A stretch of 27,500 nucleotides of DNA from Tubiluchus corallicola (taxonomy: Eukaryota > Priapulida > Priapulimorpha > Priapulimorphida > Tubiluchidae): positions 1-27,500 of the forward strand of contig JAQGDQ010000519.1 of the NCBI GenBank assembly GCA_030141605.1, given 5' to 3'. This document shows positions 1 to 8,436 of this stretch, one piece after another. The notes under the pieces were generated by a model. That model worked only from the letters and a program-made list of their open reading frames with translations, was not told the DNA's origin and searched no databases. The position numbers were made by a program, and so were the translations under genes. Numbering within the stretch: position 1 is the stretch's first letter; the number at the start of each line of letters is the position of its first letter.

Positions 1-27
1 GGACCAAGTTATTCCCGCATACACAGG

Positions 28-273
28 AAAGCTGTGTTTAGTTCCACAAGCAAGCTGTTTCTGACTCAGAACACTGTTATTAATAACTTGCTGTACAATA
101 CTGATACAACTTTTAGATACAATATACTTAGTTTTTCATGCATACGTAGCAAGGCTGTAGATACAATGTACTTAGTTTTTCATGCATACGTAGCAAGGAT
201 GTATTTAGTTTCAGAAGTTGGCTGTTTTTCAGTCAGAATACTGTTATTAATAACTTGCTGTGAAATACTGATT
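28..273 (+). repeat. Degenerate tandem duplication in the arm end (inverse copy about 14958-15203)
   Basis: Two related blocks about 166 bp apart share TGTTATTAATAACTTGCTGT (75-94 and 241-260), preceded by similar GCTGT/TTTAGTT sequence. Between them AGTTTTTCATGCATACGTAG occurs twice, about 42 bp apart. This is nested, imperfect tandem duplication with no coding potential. The short ORF through it is a chance frame. Confidence 0.75.
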
Positions 274-598
274 CAATTTTAAGATCGAATATTTTTAAGC
301 GGGTGGCAGAGAATTTTATTTACCCATTCTAACGAATCCTTTCTTGTATATAAGCTGACTATGTGAGTGAACATCGTCTAAAATAAAATGAATAAATGCT
401 GCTACATCACATCTTTAGACTAGCATATTTAACATTGAGTGAAAGTTCAGCTTCTGGCCACCGTATGCTCGTCAACATACAAACTCGCTCGATCAGTACG
501 TTTATCCTGGAACTGTATTAACTTTATGAAATTGCTAATAAGCAGCATAACGCATTAATTATTCACTAGCCAAACCCCACAAAAAGAATTTTGTGCAC
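274..598. other. Unique AT-rich arm sequence, no feature seen
   Basis: No ORF of note, no repeat and no RNA gene was recognised. The mirror-image copy is at about 14633-14957. Confidence 0.6.
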
Positions 599-1196
599 AA
601 ATCAACACACAACCCACACCACACCACTCCACCTCATCACACCACACTGCACCACACCACTCCACCTCATCACACCACACTGCACCACACCATACCACTC
701 CACCTCATCGGACCACACCATACCACCTACACACCATACCACCTACACACCACACCACCCACACCATACCACTCCACCACATCACACCACACTGCACCAC
801 ACCATACCACTGCACCACCCACACACCACACCACACCACCCACACCATAATACTCCACCACATCACACCGCACAGCACCACACCATAACACCACACTGCA
901 CACCCACCTACACACCACACCACCCACACCATACCACTCCACCACATCACACCACACCGCACCACACCATACCACTGCAGCACACCGCACCATCCACACA
1001 CCACACCACCCACACCATACGACTCCACCACATCACACCACACTGCACCACACCATATCACTGCACCGCACCACCCACACACCACACCACACCACTAACA
1101 CCATAATACTCCACCACATCACACCCCACACACCCTATCACCCCACCACACCATCTATATAGCACAACACACAAAGCACACCACCACCACACCACA
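599..1196 (+). repeat. G-poor A/C minisatellite with higher-order structure
   Basis: Nearly 600 bp built from CACC, ACAC and CATACC words, with G almost absent from this strand. Longer modules recur about every 80-100 bp: a CCCACACCATA start, then CTCCACCACATCACACC, then CTGCACCACACCATA. Open frames run through it on both strands only because the repeat lacks stop codons. They encode His/Thr/Pro or Val/Trp/Gly low-complexity strings and are not genes. Confidence 0.9.
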
Positions 1197-1360
1197 TCAA
1201 ATCCACCACCTCACGTGGTGATCATGATGTTGATGATGATGATGATGATTCTGGCAACGATGACGACACCTATAGCACAAGCACCAACAGCACAGCATTA
1301 CAACAAAACCATTCCAAACATTTTTCACAAAGTTGAAACTATGTGCTATAATATAATAAA
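1197..1360. other. Linker between minisatellite and element A, with short ATG triplet run
   Basis: Contains a short GATGAT(G) run at about 1220-1250. The rest is unique sequence without a recognised feature. Confidence 0.5.
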
Positions 1361-1778
1361 TAGCAAAGGCCCCGCAAAAGATTTTGCGTAAAAAACCACG
1401 TGTAATCAATAATACGCGAACATCCTACCTAGTCCTCATTTATAACACAAAGCCCGTAACATCATGCCTACTGTTTGTTTAACTAACGCAAAGCCTGCAG
1501 CTTTTTGCTGAATTAAAGTTATAAGCAGAGTATAATGGATTACGTCACAACAATGGCATTGCGTCTGCAATTTTCTAAGCGAAAATTGCCGAAAATAGAA
1601 CTCCTAATTAACTGGTCGGTACTTCTCTCGGTGGACCTGCCCTAACATATAGCCCACATCATCGTGTAGCACCATTCTTCCTCTTTGTAAAGAGCCCCAT
1701 ATCTCCTTCCTAGAGTCCCACCGGGCGACGCTAGAACGTTTTTCCCGCAGGCTGTTTGGTCAAAATTTCGAAAAAATC
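1361..1778 (+). repeat. Dispersed repeat 'element A', copy 1
   Basis: This 418-bp block occurs three times in the window: here, inverted at 13448-13865 (arm partner) and, diverged and shortened, in this same orientation at 15301-15683. Homology to the third copy starts abruptly at TAGCAAAGGCCCCGCAAAA and ends at the AAAATC after GTTTGGTCAAAATTT, which defines the element ends. It contains two small inverted repeats: CGCAAAA/TTTTGCG near the start, and GCAATTTTC/GAAAATTGC at about 1567-1590. No protein is encoded. It is probably a non-autonomous transposable element of unknown class. Confidence 0.7.
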
Positions 1779-1830
1779 GCGAGTTGGGTCCGGGAAAGCG
1801 TCCGTTACGGGACGCCGTGGCCCTCTCGCG
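1777..1830 (+). other. CpG-rich nested inverted repeat
   Basis: The outer pair CGCGAG (1778-1783) and CTCGCG (1825-1830) encloses an inner perfect pair GCGTCC (1798-1803) and GGACGC (1810-1815) with a 6-base loop. It is unusually GC- and CpG-rich for this AT-rich region and sits exactly between element A and the pentamer array. The arm partner is at about 13396-13449. Confidence 0.55.
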
Positions 1831-1842
1831 AATTCTAAATAT

Positions 1843-2037
1843 GTAGTATAGTATAGTATGGTATGGTATGGTATGGTATGGCATGGCATGGCATGGCATG
1901 GCATGGCATGGTATGGTATGGTATGGTATGGTATGGTATGGTATGGTATGGTATAGTATAGTATAGTATAGTATAGTATAGTATAGTATAGTATAGTATA
2001 GTATAGTATAGTAGAGTAGAGTAGAGTAGAGTATAGG
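1843..2037 (+). repeat. Pentanucleotide array with block switching
   Basis: Unit length stays at 5 while the unit changes in blocks: GTATA, GTATG, GCATG (about 6 copies), GTATG, GTATA (many), then GTAGA. Each step is one substitution. The right-arm copy (13195-13385) lacks the second GTATG block and has a longer GCATG block. Frames through it on the minus strand are repeat artefacts. Confidence 0.9.
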
Positions 2038-2077
2038 CTTAGGCATAAAAAATTGCAATCGGCCAGTCGGTCATTGC

Positions 2078-2192
2078 ACTCAGTCAATCAGTCAGTCAGT
2101 CGGTCGGTCGGTCGGTCGATCGGTCTGTCTGTCTGTCTGTCTGTCTGCCTGTCTGTCTGTCAGTTAGTCAGTCAGTCAGTCAGTCAGTCAGT
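2078..2192 (+). repeat. Tetranucleotide array with block switching
   Basis: Units of 4 change from TCAG to TCGG, to TCTG, and back to TCAG, again by single substitutions with the period kept. The Ser/Val/Cys-rich open frame across it is a repeat artefact. Confidence 0.9.
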
Positions 2193-2287
2193 GTTAAATA
2201 ATGTACTATATAATCGTAATTCTACTTCAATTGTTTGAAATTGCTCTATGCATTCAAACAGAATCAAATTGCCTAACTTGTCTCCTG

Positions 2288-2437
2288 AGTGTGACCCGTT
2301 GGGGAGATAAGAAACGCTGTTTGGAGAGCATTAGTGTGACCTGTTGGGGAAATAAGAAACGCTCTTTGGAGAGCATTAGTGTGACCCGTTGGGGAAATAA
2401 GAAACGCTGTTTGGATAGCATTATTATGAGACTGTTG
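2288..2437 (+). repeat. 45-bp tandem repeat, about 3.3 copies
   Basis: Successive copies start at AGTGTGACC near 2288, 2333 and 2378. Each carries GTTGGGGA(A/G)ATAAGAAACG and TTTGGAGAGCATTA, and the last copy decays after 2425. As 45 is a multiple of 3, long frames stay open on both strands, but the encoded strings have no recognisable domain. The mirror copy is at about 12782-12932. Confidence 0.85.
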
Positions 2438-3047
2438 GAGATAAAAATACACATAAAACAAAACTGTCTGGATCCTGAATTCGGTGTCACGTAAAAACGT
2501 GATAACGGCAAAGAAGCGTGAGAGACCGTCACCTGTGCAGCATGAGAACTAAACCAAGAAAACACGTGTATTTACAAAGGTCACACTTGTTTTTTGCAAG
2601 AAGTTGTCAAAAATTGCTGTTAATAATAGATCCCATGAGCGTATAAAATACCTATCAACTGTAACCATTTTTCAAGTTTGCAAACTTTGCACATTGTCAT
2701 GCGTTGCTAAAACCTTTTTTGCTGGAAAATGTCGGCCATGTGATAAGTGAAACTCTTTCAATTAGGAAATTGTAATTACAACAAGTAATGACTATTTTTA
2801 GGAATTAACAACCAAAAAAATCACGTAAAGTTAATTTAAGCAGGAGCTTTTTTGCTCTAAACACCCTTTTTTAACAAGTATGTCAAAGAAGGCATGAAAT
2901 TTTTAGCATAATATTTTCATTAAATTTTTTTAGAAGATTATTCTCTAATTATTTTAAGTTTGAATCTCGAAAGAAGCTTTTTAAGATTTTCCTTTTAGAT
3001 TTAGCCGAGCAGTTAGTTGGTTTCAGACTTAGAAAAACTGCGCATAT
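2438..3047. other. Unique AT-rich arm sequence, no feature seen
   Basis: No ORF above background, no repeat and no RNA gene was recognised in about 600 bp. The mirror copy is at about 12172-12781. Confidence 0.6.
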
Positions 3048-4512
3048 TATTACACTTACTTAAATGAAAAAATGATTATAGTTATGCATGCTTCTGTAGA
3101 TAACTTAATGTAAATAAGGATGAAGTAAATGATGTAATAATTTGAGTAGTGCGAGGTGAGTGTACGACCATACGGTCATTAACACACTCACCTTACTTAA
3201 ATGAAAAAATGATTATAGTTATGCATGCTTCTGTAGATAACTTAATGTAAATAAGGATGAAGTAAATGATGTAATAATTTGAGTAGTGCGAGGTGAGTGT
3301 ACGGCCATACGGTCATTAACACACTCACCTTACTTAAATGAAAAAATGATTATAGTTATGCATGCTTCTGTAGATAACTTAATGTAAATAAGGATGAAGT
3401 AAATGATGTAATAATTTGAGTAGTGCGAGGTGAGTGTACGACCATACGGTCATTAACACACTCACCTTACTTAATGAAAAAATGATTATAGTTATGCATG
3501 CTTCTGTAGATAACTTAATGTAAATAAGGATGAAGTAAATGATGTAATAATTTGAGTAGTGCGAGGTGAGTGTACGACCATACGGTCATTAACACACTCA
3601 CCTTACTTAAATGAAAAAATGATTATAGTTATGCATGCTTCTGTAGATAACTTAATGTAAATAAGGATGAAGTAAATGATGTAATAATTTGAGAAGTGCG
3701 AGGTGAGTGTACGACCATACGGTCATTAACACATTCACCTTACATAAATGAAAAAATGATTATAGTTATGCATGCTTCTGTAGATAACTTAGTGTAAATA
3801 AGGATGAAGTAAATGATGTAATAATTTGAGTAGTGCGAGGTGAGTGTACGACCAAACGGTCATTAACACACTCACCTTACTTAAATGAAAAAATGATTAT
3901 AGTTATGCATGCTTCTGTAGATAACTTAATGTAAATAAGGATGAAGTAAATGATGTAATAATTTGAGTAGTGCGAGGTGAGTGTACGACCATACGGTCAT
4001 TAACACACTCACCTTACTTAAATGAAAAAATGATTATAGTTATGCATGCTTCTGTAGATAACTTAATGTAAATAAGGATGAAGTAAATGATGTAATAATT
4101 TGAGTAGTGTGAGGTGAGTGTACGACCATACGGTCATTAACACACTCACCTTACTTAAATGAAAAAATGATTATAGTTATGCATGCTTCTGTAGATAACT
4201 TAATGTAAATAAGGATGAAGTAAATGATGTAATAATTTGAGTAGTGCGAGGTGAGTGTACGACCATACTGTCATTAACACACTCACCTTACTTAAATGAA
4301 AAAAATGATTATAGTTATGCATGCTTCTGTAGATAACTTAATGTAAATAAGGATGAAGTAAATGATGTAATAATTTGAGTAGTGCGAGGTGAGTGTACGA
4401 CCAAACTGTCATTAACACACTCACCTTACTTAAATGAAAAAATGATTATAGTTATGCATGCTTCTGTAGATAAGTTAATGTAAATAAGGATGAAGTAAAT
4501 GATGTAATAATA
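3048..4512 (+). repeat. 137-bp satellite array, about 10.6 units, hairpin in every unit
   Basis: TTAAATGAAAAAATGATT recurs every 137 bp (for example 3061, 3198, 3335). Each unit contains GGTGAGTGT, then GACC-ATAC-GGTC, then ACACTCACC. This is a two-stage stem with a 4-base loop, interrupted by a few bases. Units differ by only a few substitutions (CATACGG, CAAACGG, CATACTG, CAAACTG in the loop region) and one-base indels, so the array is well homogenised. There is no coding potential. Confidence 0.95.
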
Positions 4513-4656
4513 GCAATGGTATAAGAGCAATAAACCTGAAAGTTGAGAAAGGAAAACATAATATGTAATTACGACTTTGAGTGAGCCTTAAAGAGTGAAA
4601 ACATTTTTTTTTAAATAGTTACGAATGTGAATTATGTGATTATCTGTCAATGTACT
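3048..4656 (+). mobile_element. Candidate dispersed element carrying the 137-bp satellite, copy 1
   Basis: The satellite and the roughly 140 bp of unique sequence after it (about 4513-4656, ending GTGATTATCTGTCAATGTAC) also occur together at 17941-18475 with only about 2.8 satellite units. A fixed unique end plus a variable number of tandem core units resembles non-autonomous Helentron-type elements such as DINE-1 and bivalve pearl elements. No Helitron protein or diagnostic terminus was identified, so the class is a guess. Confidence 0.45.
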
Positions 4657-4984
4657 TTTTGTTTCTCTCTTGTTTGTTTTGTTATTTTCCTCTAGCGACC
4701 TTGCTCCGTGAACCTCTAATAAGTATATTCATTTCGATATGAATTGACCAAAAATAAAAGAATTGACCATGATTTGTGGACTAGGATCAATACGTGATGA
4801 TGAATATTGAGATCCATTCTTGCTGCAATCATGAGTTATGTAAAATGTTTAGAAAACGCTCCATGGTTTGCTCTATCAAGAGAAACTTTTCTGAAATTGA
4901 AAGGTATAACTGATAGCTTGACCTATCCACCCCAGCAGTTGAAGATAGACCATTTCATCAGGCGGAGGAATATATATATATTTT
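4657..4984. other. Unique arm sequence between satellite element and CT array
   Basis: No gene recognised. An open frame runs from 4807 into the CT array, but most of it is Ser-Leu repeat translation and it has no recognisable domain. Confidence 0.5.
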
Positions 4985-5064
4985 TCTCTCTCTCTCTCTC
5001 TCTCTCTCGCTCTCTCTCTCTCTCTGTCTCTCTCTCTCTCACTCTCTCTCTCTCTCTCTCTGTC

Positions 5065-5119
<55 letters not shown>

Positions 5120-5178
5120 TCCTTTCTCCCTCGCTTATCTCTTTCTTTCTTTCTCTCCTATTTCTGTCTCTCTCTTTA
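4985..5178 (+). repeat. CT (GA) dinucleotide array
   Basis: About 190 bp of mostly CTCT with a few interruptions (CGCT, CTGT, CACT, TTTC). It lies just upstream of the LINE insertion. The right-arm partner at 10056-10234 has a different pattern of interruptions. Confidence 0.9.
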
Positions 5179-5203
5179 TTGTGTTCTTAATTTTTACATT
5201 GTT

Positions 5204-5216
5204 GTTATCACAGATA
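5204..5216 (+). repeat. 5' target-site duplication of the RTE-like LINE
   Basis: GTTATCACAGATA is present here and again at 8382-8394, immediately after the LINE 3' end. The two 13-bp copies are identical and bracket the element exactly. The right arm carries the 5' copy inverted at 10018-10030. Confidence 0.85.
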
Positions 5217-8200
5217 ACTCCGCCATAGCCGGTCCCAAGCCCGGTTGAGAGAGGAGGAGGGTTGGGCTTAGGGTTAGCACCCCTATCCTGTAAAAGTTCT
5301 AAATTGCTACAGAAACAGACAGAAACAAATCTACTGACACAAATCGGCACAAAGCAGAAAGTTCGACCCATGTTATGACGATGCTAGGTCAAAGCCGAGA
5401 GGAAGCCCAGCATCCGATGAAGAACTCTATACTGAGTGCCACAAAGGTGACAAAAATTGGCACCTGGAATGTAAGAACAATGTTCCAAACAGGAAAAATG
5501 GCCCAAGTTATCCGGGAATTCAACAACTATCAACTCAGTATCTTAGGCGTAACGGAAGTGAGATGGACAGGAAGCGGAAACATCAAGAGTGGAGAAACAA
5601 CCTTTCTGTATTCAGGACCAGAGGAGGATCACCAGAGAGGTGTTGGTCTGATGCTGAACAAAGAGGCAGCAAAGACACTAATAGGATGGAACCCAGTCAG
5701 TGAGAGGATAATAACTGCCCGAATACAGTCAAGGCATGCGAAAACAACAATTGTTTGCATTTACGCACCAACTGAAGATACAGATGAACAAGTTAAAGAT
5801 GATTTCTACCAACAATGTCAAGATGTGCTGAATGACATCCCCAGCCATGACATCATTCTCCTCATGGGTGATATGAATGCAAAGATTGACAACAACAGAC
5901 ACGGACTGGAGCATGTAATCGGGCCACATGGATCAGCTCAAGAAACAAACAACAATGGTGAACGGCTCCTGATGTTGTGCAATTTAAATGGACTGTGTAT
6001 TGGAAATACTTATTTTGCCCACAAAACCATCCACAAGAAGACATGGAGGTCACCAGATGGAAATACACAGAACGAAATCGACTACATCTGTATCAGCAAG
6101 AGATGGAGATCAGCACTGAAAGATGTGAAAGTATGTCGTGGAGCTGATGTGGGCTCTGACCACCACCTAGTTCAAGGAAAAGTGCAGCTCAAACTGAAAA
6201 AGATACAAAAGCCAAAAATCACAAGACCTTTTGCGGTTGAAAACCTGAAAGACCAACAAAAAGCAAGAAGTTTTGAACTTGCACTTAGCAACAAATTTGA
6301 ACCACTACTACAAGCCAACGATATTGAAGAACAGTGGAAAATATTCAAAGAAGCAGTAACAGCAGTTGCAGATGAACAGATCGGCAGAAGAAGGGGTAAC
6401 AGAAAAGAAATGTGGATACAAGAAAAAACTTGGGAATTAATTGATGAAAGAAAGAAGACTAAGCAAATGAGAGACCAAGCAAAAACACCAGAAAGCAGGA
6501 GCCAAGCCAATGAGCAGTACCAACTGGCAGATAGAGCAGTAAAAAGACGTTGCAGGAGGGACAAGAACGAATGGTTTGAAAAGAAGGGTGAAGAAGCACA
6601 GTTAGCAGCCAGCCATAATGATACCAAGACTCTCTACAGAATTGTTAAAGATCTAACGGGAACAGGAGGCACCCCAGCTGTGCCAGTCAAGAACAAAAGT
6701 GGTGTGACTCTCACAACAACAGAACAGCAAAACGCACGATGGGTGGAACACTTCAAGGAAGTTCTCAACCAGCCAAACCCAACAACATTATTCAATTTTG
6801 AGAACGAAATTGGACAACAACAGCTAGATGTAAGATTGGACAACATCAGTGAACTGGAAGTCGAAACTGCCATCAAAAAACTAAAGAACAACAAAGCAGC
6901 TGGAGAGGAGCAAATAACAGCTGAGCTCCTGAAACACGGTAATAAAGGGATAACACGATCAATGACAAAGCTCCTGAACAGCTGCTGGGAACAATAAAAG
7001 GTCCCCGAAGATTGGAGAAATGGAGTCATCGTGAAGTTGCCTAAAAAAGGGAACCTGACAGATTGCAACAATTGGAGAGGAATAACTCTGATGTCAATAC
7101 CTGGAAAAGTCCTGAGTATAGTGCTGCTAGATCGGTTGAGAGATGCTGTTGATATAAGACTAAGAGAACAACAAGCTGGATTTAGAAAAGGAAGATCATG
7201 CTGTGAACAGATATTCACTCTCCGAAACATCATTGAGCAATGTATGGAATTCCAACAGCCCTTATTAATCAATTTTATTGATTTCAAGAAGGCTTTTGAC
7301 TCTGTTCACAGGCAGTCTCTATGGAAAATAGCTTCTCTGTATGGTTTCCCACAGAAATTCATTTCAACCATCCAGAACTTTTACCAAAACAGCGGCTGTT
7401 GTATAAGAACACAAGAGGGAAACACCGTGTATTTCACCATCGAAACTGGAGTTAAGGAAGGTTGCATTATGTCGCCATTCCTGTTCCTACTGACGATTGA
7501 TTTCATCATGAACAAGGCGGTTGATGGTAAAGATCTAGGAATGCAATGGAAACAACAACAACGATTGGCAGATCTGGACTTTGCTGACGATATAGCTCTT
7601 CTGGAAACATCAAAAGAAAGCCTGCAACAACTGACCACAAGTATGGAAGAAGTAGCGGGAAAAATTGGATTGAGAATTAGTCAAGAAAAGACCAAAGTTT
7701 TGAAAGTGTGGACAAACCAACAGAATGATGTACATATAACAGTGGGAGGCCAAATGGTTAAGAACGTTACCAGTTTTTCATATCTGGGCAGTGTGATGAC
7801 CTGTAATGGAGGTACAGAAAATGACATCAGGGGGAGAATTGGCAAAGCAACAGCAGTATTTAGGAAGATGGGAAAAATCTGGACAAGCAAGAAAATTGAC
7901 ATGAAAATCAAACTTCGTCTGTACAACGCCATTGTGCTGCCAACGGCTCTCTATGCCAGCAAAACCTGGAAAGTCACAGCGGAGTTATCAAAGAAACTGA
8001 ACGTCTTCCACCAAAAATGCCTTCGAAAGATACTAAAAATCTCCTACCGCGACCATGTCACCAATGTAGAAGTTCTTCAACGAGCGCAGTCATTGCGGTT
8101 ACAAGATATAGTTACAGAGAGAAGAATGAAACTGGCTGGACATATTCTCCGTCTATCAGAAAGTCGCTACGCCAAAACAGCAGTACAGTGGGAACCACCT

Positions 8201-8381
8201 GGTGGGAAACGAAAAAGAGGTCGGCCAAAAACAACGTGGCGCAGATCCTTCAAAGAAGACCTTCGAGCTGTCAACAGACGTTGGGAAAACGTAGAGAACG
8301 AAGCCGCCGATAGAACTCAGTGGAAAATGCTGTCTGCCCAATGTGCATCAATGCGCAGGAAGGACTAAGGTCTAAGGTAAG
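5217..8381 (+). mobile_element. Full-length RTE-like LINE retrotransposon (about 3.17 kb)
   Basis: It starts ACTCCGCCATAGCCGGTCCC and ends CTAAGGTCTAAGGTAAG. The 5' leader of about 158 bp contains the CCGGTCCCAAGCCCGG motif that also occurs in the deleted LINE at 18871. A single ORF follows, then a very short 3' tail of AAGG-type repeats without poly(A). Length, one APE-RT ORF and the short repeat tail are typical of RTE-clade LINEs. It is flanked by a perfect 13-bp duplication, so the insertion itself is intact. It probably cannot move by itself because of the stop at 6995. The 5' half lies in the palindrome arm and the 3' half in the spacer. Confidence 0.85.
5375..8368 (+). pseudogene. LINE APE endonuclease / reverse transcriptase ORF, one in-frame stop
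   Basis: The frame is continuous for 998 codons except for a TAA at 6995-6997 (codon 541). Before it is an AP-endonuclease-like domain: GTWNVRT (res. 29-35), catalytic Glu61 in GVTEVRW, IYAPTE (129-134), GDMNA (165-169), IDYI (235-238) and SDHH (261-264). After the stop are the reverse transcriptase blocks: NWRGITL (from about 7070), QQAGFRKGRS (about 7172-7201), INFIDFKKAFDSV (about 7268-7306), the KEGCIMSPF block (about 7457), and the catalytic FADD (7580-7591). A YLGS block and a C-terminal region ending in RKRGRPKTTWRR follow. All catalytic residues look kept, and a single G-to-T change (GAA to TAA) would explain the break. The protein would cut target DNA and copy LINE RNA in the nucleus. 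ATG 5375 is the first start in the frame. Confidence 0.85.
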
Positions 8382-8436
8382 GTTATCACAGATATAGTGA
8401 TTGAAGCCAAAGCGAGATGTTATTATTATTTTTTTG
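6791..8436. other. Spacer (loop) of the giant palindrome
   Basis: This single-copy centre is 1646 bp long. It holds the reverse transcriptase half and 3' end of the left LINE, then its 3' target-site duplication and about 42 bp of original flank (8395-8436), which ends in a short ATT/T run. Nothing in it is repeated in the right arm. Confidence 0.9.
8382..8394 (+). repeat. 3' target-site duplication of the RTE-like LINE
   Basis: Identical to 5204-5216. What follows (TAGTGATTGAAG and on) is therefore the original 3' flank of the insertion site. It is present once, which shows that only the 5' side of the locus was copied into the right arm. Confidence 0.85.

Larger units (their letters stand above)
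1..6790 (+). repeat. Left arm of a giant inverted repeat (palindrome)
   Basis: Base by base this stretch matches the reverse complement of 8437-15230. Position 1 pairs with 15230, and 6790 pairs with 8437. The arms agree in order and spacing for unique sequence, minisatellites, a 137-bp satellite and the 5' half of a LINE. In the LINE coding part I saw only three substitutions in about 1.27 kb, so the copies are very young or kept alike. Differences are otherwise mainly in the microsatellite blocks. The left end is cut by the window edge, so the arm may extend further. A genomic inverted duplication and an assembly or read artefact would look the same here. Confidence 0.95.

Noticed and set aside
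591-1106. Long His/Thr/Pro-rich open frames and the Val/Trp/Gly-rich frames opposite
   Set aside because: Translation of the A/C minisatellite, which has no stop codons in several frames. Overlapping frames are open on both strands and the same happens in the right arm.
1642-2238. Open frames with Tyr-Thr-Ile-Leu or Ser-Val-Gln strings
   Set aside because: Pentamer and tetramer arrays read as protein. Their length differs between arms with the arrays and no domain is present outside the repeat.
3048-4512. CRISPR-like regular array
   Set aside because: Period 137 bp with no unique spacers between short repeats. The whole unit is repeated, in a eukaryotic context, so it is a satellite.
5204-5216. 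Microhomology by chance rather than target duplication
   Set aside because: A 13-bp exact match placed precisely at both ends of a 3.17-kb LINE with a typical leader and tail is far more likely a true duplication.
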